DNA from: an uncultured Alphaproteobacteria bacterium
GTDB lineage: Bacteria; Pseudomonadota; Alphaproteobacteria; RF32; CAG-239
Length of the DNA: 64,000 nt
NCBI GenBank assembly: GCA_910577095.1
Contig: CAJTLY010000001.1
Location: 64,314 to 128,313, forward strand
Direction of reading: 5' to 3'
In this document: one piece after another, positions 40,201-49,193 of the stretch
Numbering within the stretch: position 1 is the stretch's first letter
Layout of the letters: each line of letters starts with the position of its first letter
Position numbers and translations under genes: made by a program
The notes under the pieces: generated by a model
Databases searched by the model: none
Told to the model about the DNA's origin: nothing
What the model saw: the letters and a program-made list of their open reading frames with translations, nothing else

Positions 40201-40719
40201 CGGTTCTGCCGATCCGGTGGGAAATATGTCGACGATGTCGCCGCGAACCGCATATTCGCCGGGCTCCATCACCTGCTCGACCCGACTGTAACCGTTGATT
40301 GACATATAATGAACAAAGTTGTTGAAATTCAACGTACTGCCAACCCTGACTTCTTTCCTTGAATTAAGAAAAATCCTTTTGGGCGGCAATTTTTGCAAAA
40401 CTGCGCCGACGCTTGTCACAATTATCCGCGGACGTTTGGTCTGAGGTTCAACCGCCAACCGGCCCAACGTATCGGTACGCCGCGCAATCAGGTTGATATT
40501 GGGAGAAACGCGGTCATAAGGCACGGTGTCCCAGGCCGGAAAACGCAAAATTTCCGCATTCGGCAACAAGGCCTGCAAGATATCGGCATTTTGTTCAAGC
40601 GCGGTTCCGTCGCTGGCAATATACAAAACATCGTCGACACTGTGACGATACAGTCCGGCCACGGCAAAAGGCTCGTAGCCTTCGCTGACGGAAGAAAGGG
40701 AAATCGGATCTTTTGGCAT
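37246..40719 (-). CDS. mfd: transcription-repair coupling factor Mfd
   Basis: 1157 residues, full length. UvrB-like N-terminal region, RNA-polymerase interaction domain (about 470-540, VVHIEHGIGRFMGLE), superfamily II translocase with GDVGFGKTEVALRAAF, DEEQHFG, TATPIPRTLQ and QLRGRIGRS, then a C-terminal TRCF domain. It removes stalled polymerase and recruits UvrA. It is divergent from recG with 80 bases between. Confidence 0.97.
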   Translation of the reverse strand: MPKDPISLSSVSEGYEPFAVAGLYRHSVDDVLYIASDGTALEQNADILQALLPNAEILRFPAWDTVPYDRVSPNINLIARRTDTLGRLAVEPQTKRPRIIVTSVGAVLQKLPPKRIFLNSRKEVRVGSTLNFNNFVHYMSINGYSRVEQVMEPGEYAVRGDIVDIFPTGSAEPLRIDLFGDEVEKIRTFDALSQRTTGEIKSYLFQAAGEAVLDENTIRSFRSRYREAFGAVFKDDEIYEAVSNGRKYMGMENWLPFFYEEPLPSLFEYLPRAKIVIGRNAEAALSSKSESIADHYVSRLEALKVKNAGEVDNYRPVPPEQLYLDEKEFGNIIRNRRAVSFTGMNLPESDDNRDTGILPGRDFSAAKSVNAAQVYLDLLAYLTEYGKMKRIVCCYSPGSRERLFTLINDAKAESRFASLEFTFADSWQEAVDKADSRKVAMIVLNLPHGFRGDGLCVVAEQDILGARQNRRTVKKVTSKDFIADISALNIGEPVVHIEHGIGRFMGLENITAGGAPHDCLKIIYANGDKLFVPVENIETVSRYGIDDDNIQLDTLGGSAWEAKKAKVKKRIHEIAEKLIAIAAQRQLKKAEAYIAPEGLYDEFCSGFPYNETEDQLNAIGDVLGDLSAGIPMDRLVCGDVGFGKTEVALRAAFAAAMSGAQVALIVPTTLLARQHYYNFMQRMSGFPLRVRMLSRLQTATEARKIKEGLKDGSVDIVIGTHALLANNIKFSNLGLLIIDEEQHFGVAHKEKLKNLKADVHVLTLTATPIPRTLQMSLTGVKQLSIIATPPVDRLAARTFVMPFDGVMIKEAIYREKFRGGQTFVVCPRVSDIARVHDVLQELAPDAKILVAHGQMPVKQLEEVMNAFADRKGDILLSTTIIESGIDMPSVNTMIVYRADMFGLAQLYQLRGRIGRSKVRGYCYFTVPPKKNLKPIAERRLSILQALDSLGAGFSLASHDMDIRGSGNILGEEQSGHIKEVGIALYHHMLEEEIARIKAGADAEAETKGTSEWSPQIVTGVPIMIPETYVRDLGVRLGLYKRIGSLETPEALLDMREELVDRFGPVPPEVENLLKTVEIKQLCRCANIEKIDAGAKGFLITFHNNVFRAPEKLVELVARSFGSLKVRPDQKLLVEKDLESYSRRLETIKDYVAKINRL

Positions 40720-40799
40720 CTTTCTATCTTCTTGTTTACATCTTTCTCAAAAATATATACAATTGGGAGCGATAGCAACCTTTTTTTAGGCAAAAAATC

Positions 40800-42881
40800 A
40801 TGCGGCCGTCATTTTTATATCCGTTGTTTGCTTCGCCCTCATCAATTCGGGGCGTCGGCGACAAATACCTCGGACTTTTGCACAACCTCGGGATCGACCG
40901 GATCACCGACCTGCTCTGGCATCTGCCGTATGCCTGCAACGACCGGCGGTGTTCTCCCTCGGTAGCCGATTTGAAAAACGGCGAAATAAACACCGTAAAA
41001 ATCCGGGTCGTCGAACATATGGCCCCCAAAAACCGCAAACAGCCGTATCAGGTTTTATGCGAAGACAACAGCGGGCAAATCACTCTGGTCTTTTTCAAGG
41101 CCTATCCCGATTCTATCCAAAAGAACCTGCCGCTCGGCGCCGAACGGGTTGTCAGCGGCAAAGTCGAGCTTTTTAACGGTCGCTGGCAAATGAGTCATCC
41201 CGATTATATTACCGCGCCGGAAAACAGCCGACAAATTCCCGAAATTGAACCGGTTTACGGTCTCACCGCCGGCATTACCAACAAATTTGTCAGCCGCCTG
41301 ATATATAATGCCTTGCCCCTGATTCCGGCGTTGCCGGAGTGGCTGGAACCCAACCATATGAAAACGCTCGGCTTTCCCGCTTTCAAAACCGCGTTGGAAC
41401 AGGTGCACCGTCCTGACGGCGCCGCGGCTTTGCTGCCTTCTTCTCCGGCACGGATGCGGCTGGCTTATGACGAACTGCTCGCCAACCAGTTGTCACTGGC
41501 TCTGGTACGTGCCAAAGTCAAGAAGCAGCCGGGACGTCAAATTGCCGGCAACGGATTGTTGCGCCGCAAAGTTTTAGACCGCTTGCCGTTTAAACTGACC
41601 GATGCGCAACAGAAAGTTCTTGCCGAAATATCGGCCGATCAGGCGGCAGCAAGCCGAATGCTGCGGCTGCTTCAGGGAGATGTCGGCAGCGGCAAAACAA
41701 TCGTTGCGCTTTTAACCATGCTCAATGCGGTTGAATGCGGTTATCAGGCCGCCATCATGGCGCCGACGGAAATTCTGGCCAAACAGCATTTTGATACCAT
41801 TGCGCCGTTATGCGAAGAAGCGGGACTTAAAGCAGCCTTGCTTACCGGCCGCGTAAAAGGAAAACCGCGCACTTTGCTGTTAGAGCAGCTGCAAGAGGGA
41901 AAAATCAACATATTGATCGGCACGCATGCGCTGTTTGTCGAAGACGTTGTTTTTAAAGATCTTGCCTGTGTTGTGATAGACGAACAACACCGTTTCGGTG
42001 TTCACCAGCGTTTGAACTTATCCGTCAAAGGCAACCGGGCCGACGTACTGGTGATGACGGCAACACCGATCCCGCGGACGCTGATTCTCACCGCGTTCGG
42101 CGATATGGAATACTCGAAAATCGACCAACTCCCGGAAGGACGCAAGCCGGTGGACACCCGGGTAATGCCGTTAACGCGGATTGATGAAATTATCCCGGCC
42201 CTGCAACGTAAAATCGCTGCCGGCGAGAGAGTCTACTGGGTGTGTCCGTTGGTCGAGGAATCCGAAAAGCTTGATCTTGCCGCTGCCGAAAACCGTTTTG
42301 AAATCTTGCAAAAAGCTTTTGGTACCGACGTCGGGTTAGTTCACGGCAAAATGAAAGAAAAGCAAAAAGACGAAATTATGGAACGTTTTAAAAACGGCGA
42401 AATCAAACTGCTGGTGGCAACCACCGTCATTGAAGTCGGCGTCAATGTGCCGGAAGCCACGGTGATGATCATCGAACATGCCGAACGTTTCGGTCTCGCA
42501 CAACTTCACCAGCTGCGCGGCCGGGTCAAACGCGGCAGCAGGCCGGCTACCTGTATTTTGTTGTACGGCTATCCGCTAGGAGCAACTTCTCGCGCGCGCC
42601 TCAACATTATGCGCGACACCGAAGACGGTTTTGTAATCGCCGAAGAAGATCTAAAACTGCGCGGCGGCGGTGAAATTCTCGGAACCCGCCAGTCGGGGTG
42701 CGAAAACTTCAAATTGGCGCAAATGCCCGAACACCAAAATCTGTTGGTTACCGCCAACAAAGACGCTCGCATGATTCTTGCCGCCGATCCCGAACTGGCC
42801 TCGCCCCGCGGACAAGCCTTGCGCACCCTGCTTTATTTGTTTGAACGCGATGACGCCGTCAAAACTTATCTGGCGGGATAA
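40800..42881 (+). CDS. recG: ATP-dependent DNA helicase RecG
   Basis: 693 residues. N-terminal wedge/OB domain (about 50-160), then helicase motifs GDVGSGKTIVAL, DEQHRFGV, TATPIPRTL and QLRGRVKRG. It remodels stalled forks and Holliday junctions. The ATG at 40800 has no strong ribosome binding site. The neighbouring mfd gene encodes a related translocase. Confidence 0.97.
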   Translation: MRPSFLYPLFASPSSIRGVGDKYLGLLHNLGIDRITDLLWHLPYACNDRRCSPSVADLKNGEINTVKIRVVEHMAPKNRKQPYQVLCEDNSGQITLVFFKAYPDSIQKNLPLGAERVVSGKVELFNGRWQMSHPDYITAPENSRQIPEIEPVYGLTAGITNKFVSRLIYNALPLIPALPEWLEPNHMKTLGFPAFKTALEQVHRPDGAAALLPSSPARMRLAYDELLANQLSLALVRAKVKKQPGRQIAGNGLLRRKVLDRLPFKLTDAQQKVLAEISADQAAASRMLRLLQGDVGSGKTIVALLTMLNAVECGYQAAIMAPTEILAKQHFDTIAPLCEEAGLKAALLTGRVKGKPRTLLLEQLQEGKINILIGTHALFVEDVVFKDLACVVIDEQHRFGVHQRLNLSVKGNRADVLVMTATPIPRTLILTAFGDMEYSKIDQLPEGRKPVDTRVMPLTRIDEIIPALQRKIAAGERVYWVCPLVEESEKLDLAAAENRFEILQKAFGTDVGLVHGKMKEKQKDEIMERFKNGEIKLLVATTVIEVGVNVPEATVMIIEHAERFGLAQLHQLRGRVKRGSRPATCILLYGYPLGATSRARLNIMRDTEDGFVIAEEDLKLRGGGEILGTRQSGCENFKLAQMPEHQNLLVTANKDARMILAADPELASPRGQALRTLLYLFERDDAVKTYLAG

Positions 42882-42897
42882 AACGTGGCAGATTCCG

Positions 42898-43341
42898 TTA
42901 TGCCAGTTCTTCCACGGTTTTATGTCCGGTGGCAAAATCTTTAACAACCAACGTCGTTACCGGCGCCAGCGAATGTTTTTCGAACAGCAGCCCGTGCCCT
43001 AAACACAAGCCCATAATAATGTTAAGATCCGTGTTCCGGCTGTTCAGATAATCGGCCTGAGAAAGCGGATCACAACTGGGTCCGCACATGCCGGCATCAA
43101 TTTCCGAAGCGTTGAGGCCGCTTTCCTTGCAATGGACCAAATAAACTTCAAATCCGGCCTCCTGCAGCAAAACAACAAGTTTTTTGGCATAAGCCAGCAT
43201 CCCGGCACAACTGGCAATTCCCAGCCGTTCAAATCCGGACAGCTTGGAGAAATCAATCAGTTCCTGCAATCTGGATTTGTTTTTTGCTTGTGCCGTTATC
43301 TGCATTTGGCGTTTTTCGGCGTCGGAATAATGACCTTTCAT
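42898..43341 (-). CDS. DUF1847 family protein
   Basis: 147 residues. The pattern IASCAGMLAYAKKLVVLLQEAGFEV, KESGL, CGPSCDPLSQADYLN and MGLCLGHGLLFEKHSLAPVTTLVVKD fits DUF1847. Several Cys (CAG, HCK, MCGPSC, LCLG) could bind metal. The function is unknown. The gene is convergent with recG. Confidence 0.8.
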   Translation of the reverse strand: MKGHYSDAEKRQMQITAQAKNKSRLQELIDFSKLSGFERLGIASCAGMLAYAKKLVVLLQEAGFEVYLVHCKESGLNASEIDAGMCGPSCDPLSQADYLNSRNTDLNIIMGLCLGHGLLFEKHSLAPVTTLVVKDFATGHKTVEELA

Positions 43342-43385
43342 AATCGTTCCCTTTCACTATGACATGCTGCCCATTGTATTAATGC

Positions 43386-43430
43386 AAAAAAAATAAACAC
43401 TCAAGCTTTTTATCGCTCAAGTGTTTATTC
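43386..43430 (-). terminator. terminator of the 43448-43825 gene
   Basis: AATAAACACT/AGTGTTTATT, 10 bp, with an 18-base loop; on the minus strand a run of T follows. Confidence 0.85.
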
Positions 43431-43447
43431 AAAAATCGACCGGCAAC

Positions 43448-43825
43448 TTATGCTTCCCGATACTTTTTCCATTCTGCCGAAGCTTCTTCATGAGCTTCGA
43501 GCGCGTTAGCCAACTTGGAGAACACTCCTTTCAGAGGGATATCGCTGCCGATAAAAGTTTCGACATAGCTGAGAAAACGTCGTTCGTGCGTCAGAACCAG
43601 CCGGATCAGCTGTTCCTTCTGATCGCTCAGAAATACGAGGTCCGGAAACTCGGACGTCGTTTTTGCCTGCGTCGCCTTTTCCAACCAATGTTGCCCCGCT
43701 TCAAACATCATCAGGACTTCGCCCGGATTTTTGGGTTCGATTTCACCGGTTAAAAACATGGAAGCCATGTTAACGGCAACATCATAATTTTCTTTGGCTG
43801 CATTGATAAGCTGTTGCATATTCAT
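43448..43825 (-). CDS. small soluble protein of unknown function
   Basis: 125 residues from ATG 43825; TTG 43834 and ATG 43819 are alternatives since no clear ribosome binding site is seen. It predicts a bundle of four or five helices and no export signal. The Trp/Glu/Ala-rich middle (FEAGQHWLEKATQ) resembles phasin-like or DUF-type helical proteins, but the resemblance is too weak to name a family. It has its own terminator. Confidence 0.7.
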   Translation of the reverse strand: MNMQQLINAAKENYDVAVNMASMFLTGEIEPKNPGEVLMMFEAGQHWLEKATQAKTTSEFPDLVFLSDQKEQLIRLVLTHERRFLSYVETFIGSDIPLKGVFSKLANALEAHEEASAEWKKYREA

Positions 43826-44047
43826 AGTAATCAAGTTTATAATTTTCTAACTTTTTTATTATACAAAAAAACAATATTTTGTCAACCGGACTTTTTCTTT
43901 TAAAAATCAGACTGTTTTTTCATATTTTTGTATCCGTACACATCTCCCGACAAATGCAAACGGTATTTACCCTTCCGCATTTTGCGACTCAACTCAAAAA
44001 ACTTGCAACCGAATAAGGACGTCAGTATCTGCGGACCGCGCAATCAT

Positions 44048-44078
44048 AAAAAAACTCCCTCAAACGGGGAGTTTTTTC
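44048..44078 (-). terminator. terminator of rpoD
   Basis: AAAAAACTCCC and GGGAGTTTTTT form a stem with an 8-base loop three bases before the rpoD stop region on the + coordinates. Confidence 0.9.
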
Positions 44079-44080
44079 TT

Positions 44081-46168
44081 TTACTGATCCAGAAACGAAC
44101 GCAGTTTGCGTGACCGGCTCGGATGTTTCAGTTTACGCAGCGCCTTAGCCTCAATCTGGCGGATACGCTCGCGGGTAACGTTAAATTGTTGTCCCACTTC
44201 TTCCAACGTATGGTCGGTATTCATACCGATGCCGAAACGCATCCGCAAAACCCGTTCTTCACGCGGCGTCAACGACGACAAAATGCGGGTGCATGTTTCT
44301 TTCAGGTTGGTATGAATGGCCGAATCAAGCGGCTGCAAAGCGCTCTCGTCGGGAATAAAATCGCCGAGGGAAGAATCTTCCTCATCGCCGACCGGAGATT
44401 CCAAACTGACCGGTTCTTTGGCAATTTTCATCACCTTGCGCACTTTTTCCAGCGGCATCGACAACCGGGCGGCCAGTTCTTCCGGCACCGGCTCGCGTCC
44501 CATTTCCGACAGCATCTGCCGTGACGTTCTGACCAGTTTATTGATGGTTTCGATCATATGAACCGGGATACGGATCGTTCTTGCCTGATCGGCGATCGAA
44601 CGCGTAATTGCCTGACGGATCCACCAGGTGGCATAAGTCGAGAACTTGTAACCGCGGCGGTATTCAAACTTGTCAACCGCCTTCATCAGCCCGATGTTGC
44701 CTTCCTGAATCAGATCCAAAAACTGCAAACCGCGGTTGGTATATTTTTTCGCAATCGAAATAACCAGACGCAGGTTGGCTTCAATCATCTCTTTTTTGGC
44801 ACGCTCGGCTTCGCGTTCACCCTTCTTAATCGTATCAACCATCCGGCGATATTCTGTAATCGGCAAACCGCATTCCTGAGCCATGCGGGCAACACTGTCG
44901 CGCAGTTCGACAACTTCGGCGCCGTATCTGTTTACAAAATCCTGCCAGTGCTTGTCTTTTTTGTGCGAAACGTTTTCGACCCAGTTCGGATCCAATTCCG
45001 ATTTTTGATAAACGTCAAGGAAATCTTCCCGCTTGATCTTACAGGCGAGCGCATAACGCAGCAGTTTACCTTCAAGGCCCATCAAACGTTTGTTAAGATC
45101 GTTCAGTTGTTCGACCAGTTGTTCAATTCGGACGGCGTTAAGGTGAATCGAACTCATCAGTTCGACCAGTTCCCGTTTAACCTGAACATATTTCTTTTCG
45201 ATGGCAGGTTTAATGCTTTTTCCCGCCAGAATCGCTTCCACACGCTGACTTTGGATTTTTTTCAAATCGTCATAATAACTGGAGATGCGGGTTAAAATTT
45301 CCAGAACAGGTTCCCACAAAGCTTCTTCCATCGCCGACACGGAAGCCGACGAATGGCCGCCGACCCCGTCTTCGGAATCATCCATATGCGCCGCACCGTC
45401 ACCCGCTTCGTCGCCGGCTTCACCGTCGATTCCTGCCGCATCCTCGTCTTCATCGGCGTTTTCTTCGTCGTCTACGGCGTCTTCCAGATCAATATCGTCG
45501 GTCAGATCCTCATCAATATCATCCAGGTTTTCTTTCTTTTCCAACTCGGCGGCCACTTTTTCCAAATCGTCCACCGGTGCGCTTTCTTCATCTTCATAAA
45601 CCAACGCTTCCGGATCGTCGCCGTACATCATTTCCAAGTCAACCACGTCGCGCAGTTGCATTTTGCCGGAAAGCAGATCGTCTTTCCATCCTGCAATCGC
45701 CTTAATTGTCATCGGACTTTCGCACAAACCGTCGATCATGACGGTTTTGCCGGCTTCGATCCGCTTGGCAATCGCAATTTCGCCTTCGCGCGACAGCAGT
45801 TCCACCGAACCCATTTCTTTTAAATACATCCGAACCGGGTCGTCGTAACGCCCCATGTCTTTTTCGTCAAAATTGCCTGATTCCTCAAAGTCCGTATCGT
45901 CTTCAGCCTCTTCTTCGGGTTCAAAATTATCGGCTTCGGATTCTGAGATAATACTGATTCCCATATCCGAAATTTCCGACATTATATCTTCAATTTGTTC
46001 GGAAGATTCCTTATCGGACGGCAGAGCTTTGTTGAGTTCTTCCACCGTGATGTAGCCGCGGGCTTTTCCTTTTTCGACCACCCGTTTGATAGCGCTTCCC
46101 AAACTGTCAATCAGCGGGGCATCGACAGCGCCGGCCTCATAAAAGTCTTGATTTTCTGTATCTGACAT
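44081..46168 (-). CDS. rpoD: RNA polymerase primary sigma factor (sigma-70)
   Basis: 695 residues from ATG 46168 (MSDTENQD), which has GGGA upstream; the frame extends to 46210 without support. Region 1.1 (about 15-75), region 1.2 (DDPVRMYLKEMGSVELLSREGE), a long acidic insert (about 200-270), then regions 2 to 4 with YATWWIRQAI, ESPVGDEEDSSLGDF, EEVGQQFNVTRERIRQIE. It recognises the -35 and -10 elements of housekeeping promoters. It is the last gene of the yqeY-dnaG-rpoD cluster. Confidence 0.97.
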   Translation of the reverse strand: MSDTENQDFYEAGAVDAPLIDSLGSAIKRVVEKGKARGYITVEELNKALPSDKESSEQIEDIMSEISDMGISIISESEADNFEPEEEAEDDTDFEESGNFDEKDMGRYDDPVRMYLKEMGSVELLSREGEIAIAKRIEAGKTVMIDGLCESPMTIKAIAGWKDDLLSGKMQLRDVVDLEMMYGDDPEALVYEDEESAPVDDLEKVAAELEKKENLDDIDEDLTDDIDLEDAVDDEENADEDEDAAGIDGEAGDEAGDGAAHMDDSEDGVGGHSSASVSAMEEALWEPVLEILTRISSYYDDLKKIQSQRVEAILAGKSIKPAIEKKYVQVKRELVELMSSIHLNAVRIEQLVEQLNDLNKRLMGLEGKLLRYALACKIKREDFLDVYQKSELDPNWVENVSHKKDKHWQDFVNRYGAEVVELRDSVARMAQECGLPITEYRRMVDTIKKGEREAERAKKEMIEANLRLVISIAKKYTNRGLQFLDLIQEGNIGLMKAVDKFEYRRGYKFSTYATWWIRQAITRSIADQARTIRIPVHMIETINKLVRTSRQMLSEMGREPVPEELAARLSMPLEKVRKVMKIAKEPVSLESPVGDEEDSSLGDFIPDESALQPLDSAIHTNLKETCTRILSSLTPREERVLRMRFGIGMNTDHTLEEVGQQFNVTRERIRQIEAKALRKLKHPSRSRKLRSFLDQ

Positions 46169-46348
46169 ATTTTTTCCCAAAAATCGATTTTTTTCTGCCG
46201 AACGTTGCATTCGGAGAACAAGTTGCTAGCCGCTCTTTTTTAGAGTTTTCTTGTCAATTTGTCAACACCGCTCTTATTAAATAATTTCGCCTTTGCAAAC
46301 GACAATACAACCAAAGTAAGTAATCTAGCCGTTTTGGGAACACAACCG

Positions 46349-48181
46349 CTATTCGATATTTTTTTCCGCCAGCAGAAGAGCACGCTCTTTTTTCAGCATT
46401 TGATAGCGTTGATAAACTTCCTCGGGAAACGACTCGGCGGTTTCAATCTGACGCCGACAGTCGCAGATATCATTGTCAAGCTGTTTCAGCTGCATTTCCA
46501 AAATCGTATTGTCAATATCGCGGCGCAGTTTGCGCAAATCGGGGTTTTGCTGCCGAATCATCTGAACCTGCCACAAAGCATCGATATAACGGGAAAAGCC
46601 TTCTTCTTTCAAGGCCTGGTACAAAGCGGAACTCTCCGCCGGCTCATGTTGATGATAAACTTCCGCCATTTTTTCCAACAGCAGCCGCAGGCTTTCGTCA
46701 CCGATTTCAAACATTCCGGCCTTTTCTTCATATTCCCCGATCAGACACGGATAACAAAACATGGCAGCGGCAATAAACTTGGCCACCATCTCGTCCAGCG
46801 TGATTTTAACCGGTTGCGGTTTGGCGGCATTGTTGCGAACAGGACCGTTTTTACGTTTTGTCGCATTGGCAAAGCTTCGTTTTTCGTCTCCGCTTTCCTG
46901 ACGCGGAACGGCAACCGGTCGAAACCGCGCATAAACACGGCTTTTCATGTCTTGCAAATAATAGCCGCGCACTTTTTCGTCAGTAATTTTAGACACTTCT
47001 TCCAAAAGCGTTTTCTCAAACAGCGCTTTCTGTTCCGGAGTTTCGGCCGGAACCGATTCGACGTTTTTGCGCCATAACAAGTCTGCCAGCGGCACCGTGT
47101 TTTGCAAGGCATTTTCATATTCTTCCGCCCCTTTGGCACGCAAAAACTCGTCCGGATCCATTTTGTCGGGCAAAAAGACATATTTGAGCGAATAACCGGC
47201 TTTCAAAATCGGCAATGCCCGATCAATCGAACGGGTAGCCGCATGGATACCGGCATTGTCGCCGTCAAAACACAAGGTCGGTTCGGGACAGATTTTCCAG
47301 GCTTCGATAATTTGTTCCTCGGTCAGCGCGGTTCCGAGCGGCGCCACCGCATATTCAAAACCGTACTTTGCCTGGGCAATCACGTCCATATAACCTTCGC
47401 AGACGACAATCCGCCGTTTTTCAAATGCCTTATCACGCGCATAATTCAAATTGTAGAGCACTCGCCGTTTGTTAAAGATCGGCGTGTCCGGCGAATTCAG
47501 ATATTTGGGCTGGCCGTCTCCCATCACCCGTCCGCCGAAGGCGATCACCCTTCCCCGTTTGTCCATGATCGGAATAATGACGCGGTCGCGGAAAAAGTCG
47601 TAGATTTTGCCGTTTTTTTCCGACAACACCGCCAACCCCAGTTCAATCATATCGCTTTCGCTGACATTCCTCGAAGCCAGCCAGGCTCTCAATCCGTTGT
47701 TGTCCGGCGCATAACCGAGACGAAATTTTTTGATGATGTTTTCGTCAAATCCGCGCCGTTCCAAATAGGCCATCGCCGCTTTTCCGCCGGTCAGACGCAG
47801 GTTTTTCTCAAAATAGGCGGCCGCCATTTCAGTAATTTCATACCATGAACTGCGTTTTTGGACTTCTTCCGGATTTTCACGGCTGATTTGCGGCACTCTC
47901 AAGCCGGCTTTGTTGGCCAGTTTGGTTACCGCATCAATAAAAGGCAGCCCGTTGGCTTCCATTTCAAACTTGATGATGTCTCCGTGAGCGCCGCAACCGA
48001 AACAATGATAAAATCCTTTGGCTTCGTTAACGGTAAAAGACGGCGTCTTTTCGTTGTGAAAAGGACACAGTCCCATGTATTCCTTACCCTTGCGGACAAG
48101 CTTAACCTTGGCGCCGACGACATCGGCCACCGAAACCCGGGAACGCAGTTCATCCAAAAATTTCTGAAAGTCGGTTTCCAT
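46349..48181 (-). CDS. dnaG: DNA primase
   Basis: 610 residues. N-terminal zinc-binding domain with CPFHNEKTPSFTVN and the Cys pair YHCFGCG, then the catalytic core with EGYMDVIAQAKYG (TOPRIM Glu) and FDGDNAG. It primes Okazaki fragments. It lies between yqeY (7 bases) and rpoD (about 180 bases). The + strand frames inside are shadows. Confidence 0.97.
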   Translation of the reverse strand: METDFQKFLDELRSRVSVADVVGAKVKLVRKGKEYMGLCPFHNEKTPSFTVNEAKGFYHCFGCGAHGDIIKFEMEANGLPFIDAVTKLANKAGLRVPQISRENPEEVQKRSSWYEITEMAAAYFEKNLRLTGGKAAMAYLERRGFDENIIKKFRLGYAPDNNGLRAWLASRNVSESDMIELGLAVLSEKNGKIYDFFRDRVIIPIMDKRGRVIAFGGRVMGDGQPKYLNSPDTPIFNKRRVLYNLNYARDKAFEKRRIVVCEGYMDVIAQAKYGFEYAVAPLGTALTEEQIIEAWKICPEPTLCFDGDNAGIHAATRSIDRALPILKAGYSLKYVFLPDKMDPDEFLRAKGAEEYENALQNTVPLADLLWRKNVESVPAETPEQKALFEKTLLEEVSKITDEKVRGYYLQDMKSRVYARFRPVAVPRQESGDEKRSFANATKRKNGPVRNNAAKPQPVKITLDEMVAKFIAAAMFCYPCLIGEYEEKAGMFEIGDESLRLLLEKMAEVYHQHEPAESSALYQALKEEGFSRYIDALWQVQMIRQQNPDLRKLRRDIDNTILEMQLKQLDNDICDCRRQIETAESFPEEVYQRYQMLKKERALLLAEKNIE

Positions 48182-48188
48182 CCGCCGC

Positions 48189-48641
48189 CTAACTCAACAT
48201 TGCCTTAATTTTGCCCGAAACGGCGCCGAAATCCATTTGACCGGCATATTTCTGCTTCAAAACACCCATTACTTTGCCCATGTCTTTCATTGATGCGGCC
48301 CCGGTTTCGTCAATCGCGGCCCTGACGGCGGCTTCAACTTCGGCATCATCCATTTGCTTGGGCAAGAAACCCTGAATCACCGCAATTTCGGCTTCTTCTT
48401 TTTCCGCCAGTTCGGCACGATTGCCTTCGCGATAAATTTTAGCAGATTCCTGACGCTGTTTGATCATTGTCTGCATCATCGACAGAATGTCCGCCTCACT
48501 CGCGCATTCTTTGCCCTTGCCGCGAGCGTCAACATCTTTTTCCTTTATGCCGGCCAAAATCATCCGTACCGTGCTCAAACGTTCGGTTTCGTGGTTTTTC
48601 ATCGCTTCTTTGACGGCAGTCTGAATTTCGTCTCTTAACAT
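48189..48641 (-). CDS. yqeY: GatB/YqeY domain protein
   Basis: 150 residues. The pattern KNHETERLSTVRMILAGIK, MMQTMIKQRQESAKIYREGNR, EIAVIQGFLPKQM and MGKVMGVLKQKYAGQMDF identifies YqeY. It shares a helical domain with the GatB subunit of the amidotransferase; its own function may be tRNA-related. It heads the dnaG-rpoD cluster. Confidence 0.92.
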   Translation of the reverse strand: MLRDEIQTAVKEAMKNHETERLSTVRMILAGIKEKDVDARGKGKECASEADILSMMQTMIKQRQESAKIYREGNRAELAEKEEAEIAVIQGFLPKQMDDAEVEAAVRAAIDETGAASMKDMGKVMGVLKQKYAGQMDFGAVSGKIKAMLS

Positions 48642-48778
48642 TTTACTCTCCCTTTATAATCATCTGTATCAAAAACTCTCACAGTTTGTGATAAAAAATA
48701 TAACGCTTGCGAAGAAATTGCAAGACAAACCTCATAAAAAACCAAAAGCAAAAACGCCTTATCAGCCGAACGGCAAAA

Positions 48779-48807
48779 AAAACGACGCCTTTACAGACGT
48801 CGTTTTA
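48779..48807 (-). terminator. terminator of the small membrane protein gene
   Basis: AACGACG and CGTCGTT pair around a 10-base loop; the minus strand continues in a long T-run. Confidence 0.85.
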
Positions 48808-48825
48808 CCGCAGATAAACGCGGAA

Positions 48826-49065
48826 TCAGTTCTTTTCGAACAAATCGGCAATTGTCATACCCAATGCCAACAAAAAAACAAACAACTTTTCACCCGCCCA
48901 TACCAAAAAAGGAAGAGCATACAGAAAAGCAATTTCATGCCGGAAAAAGCATTTTTCGCAGCAACAAGCCCATACCGTAAAAATAACGGCGCAGACTTCA
49001 CAGACGACGGCAAATATCCGAAAGTCATTTTCAAATATCCACTTGATCATTTTTTTAGTTTTCAT
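48826..49065 (-). CDS. small Cys-rich membrane protein
   Basis: 79 residues with two membrane segments (about 16-34 and 45-70). Cys are clustered (VCEVCAVI, ACCCEKCFF) at the membrane boundary, which may bind metal or a cofactor. No family is recognised. The gene has its own terminator and AT-rich upstream region. Confidence 0.6.
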   Translation of the reverse strand: MKTKKMIKWIFENDFRIFAVVCEVCAVIFTVWACCCEKCFFRHEIAFLYALPFLVWAGEKLFVFLLALGMTIADLFEKN

Positions 49066-49193
49066 AATGTTAAAATTTTATTTTAAACAAAAGAAAAAAT
49101 TCCGTTGTTCGAAAACAATACAACAATACATACACAGAATAATCTTTTTCAATAAAAGCATTATAACCGCTTTCTTGTCATACCGCAAGCTTT

